A stretch of 64,000 nucleotides of DNA from Aphis gossypii. Lineage: Eukaryota > Arthropoda > Insecta > Hemiptera > Aphididae. The first letter of the stretch is position 1. The number at the start of each line of letters is the position of its first letter. Position numbers and translations under genes: made by a program. The DNA lies in contig NC_065531.1 of NCBI RefSeq assembly GCF_020184175.1, positions 8,949,213 through 9,013,212 of the forward strand, read 5' to 3'. Shown one piece after another: positions 1-12,577 of this stretch. The notes under the pieces were generated by a model that saw only the letters and a program-made list of their open reading frames with translations, was not told where the DNA came from and made no database searches.

Positions 1-3000
1 TTCTTCAAAATGTGTACTATGCCATAGCAGTCACCCAGCCTATTATAAAGCCTATTCAGTTTATAAAAAAAACCTTAAATTTTCCAACAATCGAATTCAA
101 CGAGAACGTATCACTCCTGCTTTCAAAATCAAAGATAGGTAACATTCCTAAATCCACTTTAAATAAATTTCGATTCAGATAAACCATCATATGCTCAATC
201 TGCTTCTTCTAACCTTACCAAAACTATCCTCATTTTTCTTCAAACATCGAAACATTATTTACTTTTTCTATTTCAAAATTCAGAGCTATTTAAAGTTTCT
301 CCAGTCTATTCTAAAAAATGTATTAGATAAATATAAATTATAATTATCTATACTGTAGTAAATCCTCCTCATAATGTTGATATTGTTTAATTTTAATACA
401 ATAAAATCTAATTAAATTAGAATCATAATTTTATATTTTTATTTTAATAATTATCTTTATTTTAAATAATAATATAAACTTAAACTACTTTCTATATTGT
501 ATTCATTTAATTGAATTGTCGCAAATAGTACAATTTTCTAATTATTTAATTTAATTATTGAGCTAGCATAATTTTATACTAGTAACTAATAGAAAAAATA
601 TATAGAAATATATCTTCAAATAGTAATAAATATCATATCCTAATAGATGAAAATAAAATATAAAAAAGTAAATGTTATAACTCTTATGTACCTACCTAAA
701 AATAAAAACCGTTAAAATGTATACCACTATTTTGTTTTATGAAAACTATTCTTTTTCTTTGATGATATCGGAATATTTAGAAGTGTAATAATATAATATT
801 ACATATTATACTTTTAAAAATAGCATAGATCTATACATTGTACTTATTTATTTTTGCTTTTGAAGTGCTTTTAAATGTTCGTCGTTCTTTTTAATTTTCA
901 AATAATTAAAAAAGTTACGTATTGTATTATCAGTCATAAGAATGTCGTAATAATTTACAAAAAAAAAAAAAAAGTTAATGTATAAACAATCTCACAATTT
1001 CAAATACTTATATAAAGTTCATAAGGATACATTTTATATTAGTTTTTACGAGTAGTAATATATTTCAAATTATAAATATAATATTTAAATGTATCTGATT
1101 TATTCAACAATGGCAATTTCTACAACTTGAATAAAAGTTATTTTAACGACTTCGTAGTATTGTATGATAAAACAATTAGTAGTGCATAAATACGGTATGA
1201 TATTTCTAATATCATTTTGAGAATTCTATTTATAATTTTTAATTTATCCATGTTCTGTTTTTTGACATTTTTAAGTATATTTTTGAGTATATAGGTACAT
1301 TTTAATTCATATAAATATATAAGAAGTACTATGTGGCAAAATAAACTTATTTTTTTCTTAATATTTAATAACCAAACTTAAATCAATAGTTTCTTAGTTA
1401 TTAAATAACCATATTAAAATAAGTTAAAAATGTAAAATAGATATAATAATGAATTTAGTGTTAATTACACTCCAAAAAATTTATAAAACATTAAAGTACT
1501 AAGTAATATTATAATTTTAAAATTAGCCTTTGTATATTTCAAACATATAAATTATCATAGATATATGCATTAGTACACAAAGCAAAAACTCAAAAATTAA
1601 TAATCCAAATTTTGATTATATTATAAAAATATTCAAAAAATATAATAGCATTAACCCTATCGAACTCGAATTAATTTAGATAGAATTAGCGATGTTTAGT
1701 ATCAACTTTTTTTTTTTGAATTTAATTAATATTAATTTTTGGGAATAAAAATAATTTTTTGTTTTCAATTTTTATCGAAAAATCTATTTTTAATAAGAGA
1801 TATTTTTTTCTATTTTGTGTAAAATAAAAAGATACGTATTTTGGTATTGGCTACACTATTTTAGAGTCGAAATTGATTACGATAGATAGAAAAAAATCGT
1901 TAAATAATTTTACGGTAGAAATTGGATCTGATATTCACCATATACTGAAAAAAATGATGATTCTCATTTGAAAAATATAAGTTTGTTAAATATATTGCTC
2001 CCGTGTTTCTTTTGTTAAATGTATGTTAGAGTGCAAATGGTATAATTGAGATTTTTCTTGTGTACTTTGGGTATCGTAATGTTTTCGTGGCACGTGTCGC
2101 ATATTGGGGCTGGTTCTTTTGTAATAAGAAAGGATTATGTGTTCTATTCTGACCCAAGTAATTATTACTTCATATTTTCTTTTAAAAATAAGAAGAAATT
2201 TCCATATTTTAATGGAAGGTTTTATATTTCTTAATTTGTATAGAAGTGGTACTTTATTTCAAATTTTCTGCCATGCTTCCTTTGTTCTGAGGTTATCAAC
2301 CTTGAGTGTCTCTGAGGGTAAGGTTAGGTTAATGCTATTGTATTTCTGGTTATTGATTTTTGTACACAATACTACTACTAATAAAATATATTATTCTAGT
2401 GCAAAACAAAAAAAAACCTGTACGGCTAAGTGCCCTATTTACCCTTCCCCCTATAACTCAAGCATGCTTCCAATTTATCCTTTTTCTTGAGCGACTACCA
2501 TCTGCATATCTTGGTAAAAATGTCTCCTTAATTGTAGACCAAAAATGTTTGAAATTTAATGTCTTCGTTTATAATTTATTATACTTGTTCTATGATTATA
2601 TAAGTGCATATTATATCTTAGTTAGGATAAATAATATATACATATCTTATTGTATATTTTCAAAACAACAAAAGAATTTGGATCTACAATGTAGAACATG
2701 TCGATTTTTAAATTTAGAATGAAAAGCTTTCCAGCTATTTGTTGTTTTACAGTAATGTTTATTATTAAATGGTCAATAATAATAATAATAATATTATAAG
2801 TATAATATACTCATCTTAAAATGATTAATATTAATCTGTGTGTAACTTATATATAAAAAAAACACAGACCATGATTCAGATTAGATTTTTTTTCGTAATT
2901 ATATCTGGGATACTAGTATTATGCAGTCTTTTCCTTTTAATTTTATTTTGGACAATGTAATGCATGACTATTGACTATGATAGAATATTGTATTCCAAAA

Positions 3001-3264
3001 ACTATTACAATCGACTCCTTTCTCACAAGGTTAGGAATTATAGAAGCTATATATGTCATACAGTGATATATCGCTATAACATTTTAAGATTTTCGTAATA
3101 TTTTCAATGCAATTTTTGTCGTTCAAATGATTGTTATGTTGATAGAATGAGCTACACGGAATTACTTACATAAAATAATCGACAAATAAATATTACGGCG
3201 GTACTATGTGGATTTGTTGATTCGTTATACAAAAAGTTCTCTTTTAAAAACTTCATTCTGTTCT
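1..3264. other. AT-rich intergenic sequence, no gene seen
   Basis: Low-complexity AT-rich DNA with A/T runs and a short AAT microsatellite near 2775-2792. The open frames at 2046-2722 are overlapping, lack codon bias or recognisable motifs, and are not called. No RNA gene was recognised. Confidence 0.6.
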
Positions 3265-3270
3265 TTTATT
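3265..3270 (-). terminator. candidate polyadenylation signal AATAAA
   Basis: On the minus strand AATAAA lies about 46 nt beyond the stop of the short exon chain ending at 3316. That spacing fits a short 3' UTR. AATAAA is common by chance in such AT-rich DNA, so the signal only supports the gene model together with the exons. Confidence 0.3.
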
Positions 3271-3315
3271 GTTCTTTTCTAAACATTTGATTAAAGCGAT
3301 GACGTAAGTCATGAC

Positions 3316-3405
3316 TTAACTTTTGAATAAATATTTATATATATTATAATAATATATATAATCCAATGTGTCACAGCGCTCTACTTCTAGGAGTCCACTA
3401 AGCTC
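3316..3405 (-). CDS. possible terminal exon of an unrecognised minus-strand gene
   Basis: On the minus strand an AG at 3407-3406 is followed by 29 codons beginning ELSGLLEVERCDTLDY and then a TAA stop. The frame joins phase 0 to the upstream candidate exon at 3920-3877 and gives a charged, helix-prone stretch (..IQKLRQ-ELSGLLEVE..). The first half is less AT-rich than its surroundings; the last ten codons are AT-rich and poorly coding-like. The polypyrimidine tract before the acceptor is weak. Product not recognised. The chain is short enough that chance remains possible. Confidence 0.35.
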   Translation of the reverse strand, partial: ELSGLLEVERCDTLDYIYYYNIYKYLFKS

Positions 3406-3876
3406 CTATGCTGATTCATTATAGTGAGTCGCTCAGAATAAAATGCACACGTAAGTTGGAAATCTCACTCGGGATTGATGTTGCCTATTATATTTTTGTA
3501 TTTATGCAATATATCTTCGAGTTAACCTATTTACAAAGTCTTACATAGAAGGAAACGAAAAACATTACACATATCTATAGTTCAGCTGTATGCTGATTCA
3601 TATTTCATTATGCATTATGTTTTGCTTCGAAGTTCTTAAGTCATTTTATCCAGTGATTCTTTTTAAAATACGAACTTAGAAAACTGCATAATCATATACT
3701 TTTAACCAAAATATAATGATCTAATTTAAAATATTGAATGTGTAAGTTGCTATAAGTTATTTTTAGTATCCATAAATAATATTTTTTTTTCTTCAAATGA
3801 TAATCAAGCAATCAAAATATTTTTGAATGTTAAATTATTTGCATCGAATTAATAAAAAAAAAATGTGTCAACTTAC

Positions 3877-3920
3877 TTGTCTTAGTTTTTGGATTTCGTC
3901 TATAAGTATTTCTTCAACTT
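3877..3920 (-). CDS. possible internal exon (44 nt), coiled-coil-like peptide
   Basis: On the minus strand an acceptor (ttctacag) is followed by 44 nt and a strong donor (gtaagttg). Frame: two bases completing a split Lys codon, then VEEILIDEIQKLRQ. The first split codon is completed exactly by the A that ends the candidate exon at 5863-5821. The peptide has heptad-like hydrophobic spacing (I/L at three- and four-residue steps). No known family was recognised. Confidence 0.4.
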
Positions 3921-4003
3921 CTGTAGAATCATTTTTTTTTTAACAATCCAACTCCGGAATCATCATCATTTTTATTTTTTGCAATGCACCTATGCATTAC
4001 TAG

Positions 4004-4351
4004 TGTATTGACGTGACAGCAAAGTTTCTTTCAACGCTTTTTAAATTTGGAATAATAATACTCTATGCGCAAATAGTTCTATGTTTGCGTTTTAAAGTAT
4101 TGTCGCGGGATGTGTTACTTGATGAAATATTTGGCTTGAACTTTTTTCCCCGTGGTGGACTGAACATGGGAGATCATCCCTGGAAAGCCATCAACTACCT
4201 ACGTGACTATAGCTGCGATAAAGAACATCGTCGTTATTTACTAGCTCCCTGCGGCCGTCATTCGTGTTTTTTGCAATCATTTTATATAACATTATGTTTT
4301 AAAGCGTGCAACTATTGTAATAAATACTTAGAAAAGCTTTTATTCAAATAA
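4004..4351 (+). other. open frame with coding-like composition, possible exon or gene fragment
   Basis: The frame is open from just after a TAG at 4001-4003 to TAA at 4351, with no ATG until about residue 55. It is therefore not a complete gene by itself. An AG at 4002-4003 preceded by T-rich sequence could serve as a splice acceptor. The centre (about 4100-4270) is clearly less AT-rich than its flanks and encodes a plausible segment including DHPWKAINYLRDYSCD and six cysteines in the C-terminal half. No family recognised. It lies antisense inside the presumed intron of the left-hand minus-strand gene. Confidence 0.25.
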
Positions 4352-4369
4352 TGTGCACACGCGTGGTGG

Positions 4370-4910
4370 CTTGTATAATATTTCATAACGTTACGGGACA
4401 AACCGGGCGATACTCGCGAATATATTATTATTATTATTGTAACACAATGATACTGGAAGCGCGGGAAAAAAAAATAAATTCGTCGTTTCCGTCGGGTCTG
4501 GACTGTTTAAAATGTTAAAATTCTGAACACGGGAGAATACTTCGGAGGAAGAGCACGCGCGCACACGGTCGCCACTCGCAAGCATAACGTAATATAGACG
4601 CACGGCCACACGGGTCAGGGTTTCCGGTCGCCCACGTGCGTACTATACCGATACAAATATACCATGTATTATGAAAAATGCATACAACCTATGTATATAT
4701 TATTATTATCACGAAGGGGCAAAACTATAGCTTGAACCTTTCGCATTCTATAGTTTAGTGTGTATAATGCAATATTGTACGTCGTCCATACTGCACCCGT
4801 ATTAATATTGCATCGCGTTGTTATGCGCGAGTTACTCACGTCGCCGTCGTATAATAATACTCTTACATAATATGCGTAGGACTCCAATTCTTATCCGATA
4901 CAGTCTCGAT
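4370..4910. promoter_or_regulatory. CpG-dense patch, candidate promoter
   Basis: CpG dinucleotides and CACGCGCGC-type tracts are concentrated here while both flanks are AT-rich. It contains an E-box CACGTG (about 4634) and a short ATT microsatellite (4424-4439). Two good minus-strand donors, after GAC at 4840 and near 4868, could belong to a first exon. No coding exon with recognisable content was found. The promoter assignment is inference from composition. Confidence 0.3.
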
Positions 4911-5820
4911 CCAATTGACGTGCAATCATACGATCATAGTATATATGATTGATATTAATATTAACTGTTTGTTTTATTTTTATTAATGTATAAATAAAAA
5001 GTACATTGATTTTATCATTGTGCCCGTGCGCTACGTTTTTTGTACTTAAAATATATTTTATATGATACAGGTAACAGGTATTATAATAGTAATTAGGTGT
5101 GTGTGAGTACGTATAAATATTATGTTAGTAGAGAGATAGTAAATCATTTTTATCTTCAAATTTATTTATTTAATTAATTAACTGTTTCAAAACACCAAAT
5201 GTTTTCAGAACGTTAACAATAAATCATAATATAATGAAAAAATTATTTAAATATAAATATATCTATTTAAATAATTTATCAAGGCAATTTATTATTATTT
5301 ATGAATGGATATTTTTTACAATGAAATATAATATATATATATAAGATTTCTATTTTCTATTTTCTAAGTCATTAGACAAACCCTTATAGAAATCAGCGGA
5401 CAAATATTATATTTTTGCTTCTTTAACTAATATATATTTTATTTTTAAGAACATTGAAAAATATACATTTTTTTTCTATCTCAAAACGTACATTATTGAG
5501 TACATACTATAGTATAATGGTGTAAAAATAATGTTTATATTTAAATGTGAAAGTATAAGGTAATAAATTCTATTCGATAAAACTTTGTATTATCAAGTAA
5601 GTTATATTGTAGCTGCACCTTTGGCTTTATCTATTTTTTCTACTCTCTAAGATAAGATAAATTCTTTGGCAATAAAAATAGAAACACATAAATTCAACTA
5701 AAATGTGAGAACCTAATACGTGACCGCTTACATTGCAATACAGTACAAATATCCAAAGAATACTACGTAAGTTTATGTCCAGAAAAAATATAATTATATT
5801 TTCAAATTATGGTGTCTCAC

Positions 5821-5863
5821 TTTGCACTTTGACGTTTCCGGATGCATTGTTAATCTTTTCAAG
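5821..5863 (-). CDS. possible internal exon (43 nt)
   Basis: On the minus strand acceptor ttattttag is followed by 14 full codons (LEKINNASGNVKVQ), one extra base and donor gtgaga. The extra A plus AA from the next candidate exon makes Lys. Joined, the chain reads a continuous helix-prone, charged peptide through three exons to a stop. Base composition is less AT-rich than the neighbourhood. Product not recognised. Confidence 0.4.
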
Positions 5864-6199
5864 CTAAAATAACGGTATACAACTTTGAACCAATAATTAA
5901 AAAAAGTTTTTATGAAACTTTCAAAAAATTTGCATTTTAAAAAAAATACGTAGTACTTCAGTAATAACTTAATTAGTTAAAAGACTTAATACTAATTATT
6001 TATGCACAGTTTTCGTGAATTATTCATCGATGGGATCAGTAAATTTTAATGTTTTTATATAAATATATATATATTTTTTTTATATATATATAATGAAAAT
6101 TTATGATTTAAAAAGCAAACGAAAGCGGTTGGGCGAAATGATGATTTTAATTATTATTTGAAATGCAAATTTTTGGATTTTGCAATGTTTTGTTTTCAC

Positions 6200-6234
6200 A
6201 AAGCCCTCTTCAATTAGTTCTTTAAACTTTTTAC
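6200..6234 (-). CDS. speculative upstream exon (35 nt)
   Basis: On the minus strand a T-rich tract ending in AG (6236-6235) is followed by two bases and 11 codons, KKFKELIEEGF, then a weak donor (gtgaaa). The phase-0 end would fit the exon at 5863. The same frame stays open well past the donor, so this could instead be a longer ORF or a chance match. Low confidence. Confidence 0.15.
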
Positions 6235-9200
6235 CTCCGGTATTTTGTTTAAAACGAAAATAAAAAAATAATTAGTTACTCACATCCGCCAAGGGAGACA
6301 AAGTCAATGCATGTATACATTTTAAAATTATTATTATTTTATCTCAAGACGTAAATATACACACTACAAACCTATAGTTATATTTGTACTTTTTGGTTCT
6401 TAACTTATTAACATTTAAATAGGTACTGTCATTAGTCAATTTAGTTAACGTTACTACCCTATGTGAATATAGTATTTTATTTACTGAATATATTAAAGTT
6501 TTTTCCTGATTGTGCTATTATATAATGTTATATAAATAATAATATATTAATGTAAATAATAAAATTGGTAAATATGACTCCGTACCTATCGAAAAAAATA
6601 AATGCATATAAAATTAAATATATTATAGAAGTATAGAAGCTTAATAATTAACTTGAGATGAAAAATGCTATGTAATAAAAAACTAAAAACACTAGTAATC
6701 TAATAAACGGATTATTATGAATTTAGCCACATAAACTCAACTAAATAAGAATTTTAATAGAATTACGATCACTAGTAAATTATAAATAATTTATAGTAAT
6801 AACCAAAAAGTATTAATACATTTATACATATTATGTATATTATTTTAGTATATAATATAATTCTTGGCATAAAAGTGAGATGAATTGTATGAATATTATG
6901 TTATTTTTAAAATTATTTCCACATCTAAAGACATGATAGATTCAACTAAATCTAAGAATAATAATACCTATTATTATGTTTTGTTTTAACAGATTGTGAT
7001 GAAAAAACGATTAATTTGACTAATAAAACATCAAAATGGATCAAATAAATAATTATAATGATTAATCATCATACATATAATATATTAATTCGTTTTAAAA
7101 ATATATTTTTAAACTCTAAATGTAATACTGGAGTATGTGCAGCTTTAAAATGTTATTTCATGTAGATATTTCATTAGATAGCGACAATTAAAATTGCAAA
7201 AATCAATATTGCAGCATGAACATGAAGGAAATGATTCTATATAATGTGTAACTATCTCAATTCTGCTATTGAATAAACTATTTTTTTAGTTTGACGCATA
7301 TATAGTATAAGTAGTATTATTCATAAGACACATATTTAAAAATATCATATGTGTTGTGGTTTTATAACTTTAATAAAATTGATCAAGTCATGTAATTTAT
7401 TGTTTAGATTTTACAAATGGAGGTTGTGTAAAACTATTTCTAAGCCAAAACCATATACCTAACTCTGCATACAAAATAATTAACGATAAATAGTTAAAGT
7501 TTACATAATTAATAATGCAATTTTATTTAAAAACAAATACAATAAATACTTACATCAAATTAAAATTGTATTGCTATATTTTTATTTTTTATTTTTTGTG
7601 TTTTGTTGTAAAAATTCACTATAATAATTACCATTATTAAACCTAGAATTATTAAAATGAGGAGAGGCATTTAAAAAAAATAAGTAAAAATAAAAAAGTG
7701 GAAAAAATTCGTAATTGAAAGGTGTTTGTGTATAATAAAAATGTTTATCTTGCAGTGTTGTTTCCGTCAGAGCAAACAGGTTAGTTTTTAATATTGTTTC
7801 ATTTCCTCTTTTGTATTCACTGATACTTTTGTCCAACAAGAGAATTGAAAATAATAGCATTTTACGACAACAATACACGATGATAATATTTTAAGTAAGA
7901 GAGAGAAAAGAGTACTTTGTAGGTTTTTAGTATACGTATCACATAATGTTGGAAATTTTGAATTACCAACGAGTATTTCAATGCTTATTGACTTGTGAGA
8001 TAATATTTAATATTGAACAAAATAACAGTTTTAAAAAGCAAACTATATTAATTATTGCTATTTTAATAAATGTTGTTGTTTATTAACATTAAACTTTTTT
8101 AATACGTATACATATACACCATTTAATCAAATAATGTTCACATTTCAATAAAATAAAAACTATACTTTATAATAAGTATCTGCTTTATTATTTTTAAATT
8201 CAATTAAAATTAAAATCATTTACTCATCTTTATCGTATTATAATAATATGTTCGTAGGTAATATGTTTTTGAAAATGTATTTATTTCCACGAGTACATAT
8301 TATTGAAAATCTCAATAAATATAATAACATAATGATACATTTTTCAAACGTTTATAGTTATAAAATATTTTAAACCACAAAATCATTAATCCACTACATT
8401 AAAATAGTAAATAGTTACCACTCGGTAACTGAATTTATAAAATCACCTGTTTACAAATAATTAAAATATAGAGTAGCTTCAAGAGCTTTTTTGACTATGA
8501 ATTTATTAAATTATTTAATATATCCTAGACGGATTTCAATATTTAACTTAATAGGGAAACTAAAGCATATCATACCTATTAAGGTAATATTTTATTTTTT
8601 TCAAACAGATTTTGTCATGTTAATAATATACGAGTATAATTTTTTTTTAATAATATTCATATTATATGATACGTATATTATTCATTAATTTATGCAGCAA
8701 GTTTGTTGTTTATGTCATCGTCTATATTTTTAAAGGGAATAATGCAATTCTAGAACAATACATAGTTATTTATACTCGCTTTCAGCTACTAAATACGTGT
8801 GAAAGGTTGACATATTGAAAACTTAAAATGAATACCTACCATAAGATACTATAAGTGTACTATAAGATAACTTAACGTAATTATATTTGTACTTTTGTAG
8901 TTGTTTCTATTTAAAACCTAATTAAAGCTGAATTTTAAAATAAATAAGTATTGGTACGTGTGCTACGAGTAATGTACAAATGTTGCAGAGTATGTACTTA
9001 AAATATAATAATGCATTTATTTAGTCAATATTTCAATACAATTAGATATATCAGATGTAGGTGGTATACAACAGCCGTCTTAGCATAAATTATGTAAACT
9101 TAGTCAATTCATAATCGGAACACGTCTGATGTGTAAAACTTGTCACTAAACTGTTGAGTCACAGAATAGTAAGCTTTCTACTAGTCTTTTAACCACCTCG

Positions 9201-12085
9201 CCAATGAGCTTAGAAATTTAAAATTATTTGTACAACTCGTGCTGTAATATAAAGCGCTTATCCATCGACAAGGTTAAGTCATTGGTTATATTCACATGTA
9301 ATGTTAATCAGTTCAAACATAAATTGACACCAGAATATTGCAGTTGTATAATATATTACTACCTATGCTTCATATTATAAAAAAAGTAAGTAGATATCTT
9401 ATTTTAAAAACTAATTTTTTTCTTACTTAGCTAAGGTTTAAGGTTAGCTAAAATTAAATTAAAATATTATGGATTTTAATACCTGTGTACTATTTGTTTA
9501 CCCACTCTCTTCAACAATCAGTTGACAATTGTTGCTATATAATCTTATTTTTTAATCTTACATAATATATTTTAAATTAAATTAATAAGAAGAATAAAAA
9601 ATTGAAAATTAAGTACGTGTTAAATACACAATGTGCATTGTACTTTATATTAATAATTACTCTTTTAAAACTGCAAATAACTATTTACTATTTTATTAGT
9701 ATTAAAATAACTTAGCTTTTTGTATTATATTTTTTGTGAGCATTTAAGCACTTATATTATTTATAAAATCATAAAATTACAATGATTTTGTGATGTAGAC
9801 CATATTATATTGTATGGTAAAAAATTACTATGGGTTAAAGGTACAATGATTAGAACTTCACCACTTCGGTACTTTTCAAATGTAAAAAAAAAAAAACTTT
9901 AAATAATAATTAGTAATTTGTTTAAGAAAACGTAATAATGGAATTTACCGTATAATAAGTGAATAAGTGTAGGTATACATAAAGTATGTATAATTTTTTC
10001 ACACTACCTGTTAGAAGTACAAAAACTAATTTAATGTTACACGTATAATGTGGAGAACTAATTAAAATATTATCCAAAGGTTTTTTAAATATAACAATTT
10101 CACAATTCAAAATTTCGTTCAACAACCTTAAGTACTGAGCAGAATTGTAAACGTAAAAATGAACATAGCAATTTATAGTGAAGTAGAAACATAATGATTT
10201 TAATTAATTATAACAAGTAAGAGATGTATAACACTCTTATATTATTATTGCTAAGTTGACTACCAATTTTTTCAATTCTAGAAATATAAGATGGTACTAT
10301 TCTTTTTAAATTTCCAATCTCTAGTATAAAACATTTATACTTATATTATTAAACCAATATAAGAAAGTTTTAAGATTAAACTAATAAAATAAATAATGTT
10401 TAGAATAGTATTAGATATATCATAAAATTGATAAAAATAAAACTGTGGCCCAGTTTGTGTAAATTATTATCCTAAGATTGTAAAATAATTAGAATATTTT
10501 ACTTACGGTTAAGTTAGGTTGTGTAATGTATATTTTTCATCGATATACATTTTCATTCGTTAAAATATCTACCTATTTTTTTAATTTTACTTTAATTTCT
10601 ATAAATTATGTGAATCAATTACCTAAGTTATTTCTTACAAAAAAAACAATTTATCAACTTTTATAAAAAAATGAATGAAATCTTTTAAATGTTTATTTTT
10701 GTTTAATATAATGCATAAAAAACAAAATATTATATAATTATTTTAATTATGCTTAGAAAGATTTCACAAAAATGTATTGTGATTATTACATATTTATGGT
10801 TGTTTATTTTTAAATTACAACTAATTAACAAAAAACTATTTTATGGAACCTAACATCGCATAAATAATCTTATTTTTATAATTTTTTAAAACCAACCCTT
10901 CCTTCAAGATATAAAATTAAAAAAATTCACTGTTCAAAAAAAAAAAAAAAATGATAAAATTAAAACATAAAATTAAAAAACCAAAAGATTCATTACTTAG
11001 TTTAGAGTCTAAAATATTAAAACGATATACCTATAGTATCTAGTGGTTAAAGTCGTAACCACTCAAGCCAGCTAAACCCAGCATACTCGTATTATCTTTT
11101 AATAAACAAAAAATAATAATTGTAAAAATCCAAATATAGTTAAGTTTTTTGTAATAACCTTCAAAGTAAATATTGAATTACTTATAAATAATATTAAGCA
11201 AAAATTATACATTTGTTTTGTTTTTAGGATATTGTAAAATGTTTTAAAGCATCAAATGGTTTCAAAATATTTAATGCTAACATGTTGATTCTAGTAAGTT
11301 TGCCATGGACTGCAATATTATATCGTTATAGTTTGAGACATTAATTTTTATTTAGATACAAATTAAATGAGGAATAAAATAAATTGTACACAGAGTAACA
11401 TACTATTTTGAGCACCCATCAAAAATAGAATGTCAAAATTATGAATAATAATTTATTACATATTATAGTAAAATGTACAAAAAACCGGCAAAAATGACAC
11501 GAATCAGGAACAGGCGAACATACAGTTTTGTCAAAAAAGTAAACACACAAAGCAATTGTCGATGGATACATTATAAAAGTATATTATACTTCTGTTGTTA
11601 TAATTTATAACTTTTATGAACATTATAGCCACAGAGTTATTTTTTTCTTGTCTCACATTTACATATTTTTACTATAGTACATCCATGGAGAAAATTCACT
11701 GCAAAACAAAAGTATATTTTACTATACAGTAATTATCTGTAATTGAGGCACACATACAATTGCTTTGACATATACTTTTAATACAAAACCATATTTATTT
11801 ATAACATACATATTACACAAACTTATAGTAAAAAAAAAAACATTATTATTATAAAATATATAATAACCTAGGTACGTAATTTATATCGTCATTCCTTGTA
11901 CTAAAACACAGCCTTTTTAGTTAATTTTTTATAGAGTATTGTCTTGGCTCGAGCTGTTATTTTATATAAATTTGTATCATATAACTCGTCTTTAAACCGA
12001 TCGACTAAAGCTCGTCAAACTGAATAATATATTGGCTTAAAACACCAATAATATGTTATAATTATGATCTACTTACTTACAAATG
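6235..12085. other. AT-rich spacer between the left gene fragment and the receptor 3' end
   Basis: No gene recognised. A minus-strand open frame at 7582-7878 has no conventional ATG start and no family resemblance. Good but unsupported splice-like motifs occur on the minus strand near 6286, 7552 and 10502. The left end may contain the 5' part of the left-hand gene. Confidence 0.5.
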
Positions 12086-12091
12086 TTTATT
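12086..12091 (-). terminator. candidate polyadenylation signal of the receptor gene
   Basis: One AATAAA on the minus strand, about 490 nt past the receptor stop. Further copies lie at 11794-11799, 11452-11457 and 11347-11352. The true 3' end cannot be chosen without transcript data. Confidence 0.25.
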
Positions 12092-12374
12092 GTTTAGACT
12101 ATAAAGAATATTGCCCACACTATGAAATGGGCAATAAAGTAAAAAAAATTAATTTAAAAGACAGTATTTTTATATATTATAAATTTAATATTATAAAAAC
12201 ATAAGTTAAGACTCGGCGTTTTTGTTCATCAATATTTAAAAGATTAAAATGATGTAGGTAATACATTTTTACAAAACTGCGTCATAGTACTATAATATAA
12301 TATACATTATAAAATATAATGTTTTAAAGTTTAATTGTTTACGCACATGTGGTAGGAAACAACTATTATTCAAT

Positions 12375-12402
12375 AGTAGTAGTAATAATAATAATAATAA
12401 TA
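12375..12402. repeat. (AGT/AAT)n microsatellite in presumed 3' UTR
   Basis: About nine trinucleotide units, GTAGTAGT followed by AATAATAAT, on the plus strand about 180 nt downstream of the receptor stop. Confidence 0.8.
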
Positions 12403-12577
12403 ACAAATGTTACATCGTTAAGAGTTACATTTTAAATTATATTATCACGTGTTACGTTATAATTTGTTTCTATATTTGATCAAGATGGCTATGTCTCAGA
12501 ATCTTACTCGGTATGACTATAAAATATATGTACGAAATTGTCTAAAGTCTACTAAATATAAAAAAAATAGTGACATT

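Noticed and set aside
7582..7878. 98-codon minus-strand frame
   Set aside because: Starts at GTG rather than ATG, is followed by very AT-rich codons and has no recognisable motif.
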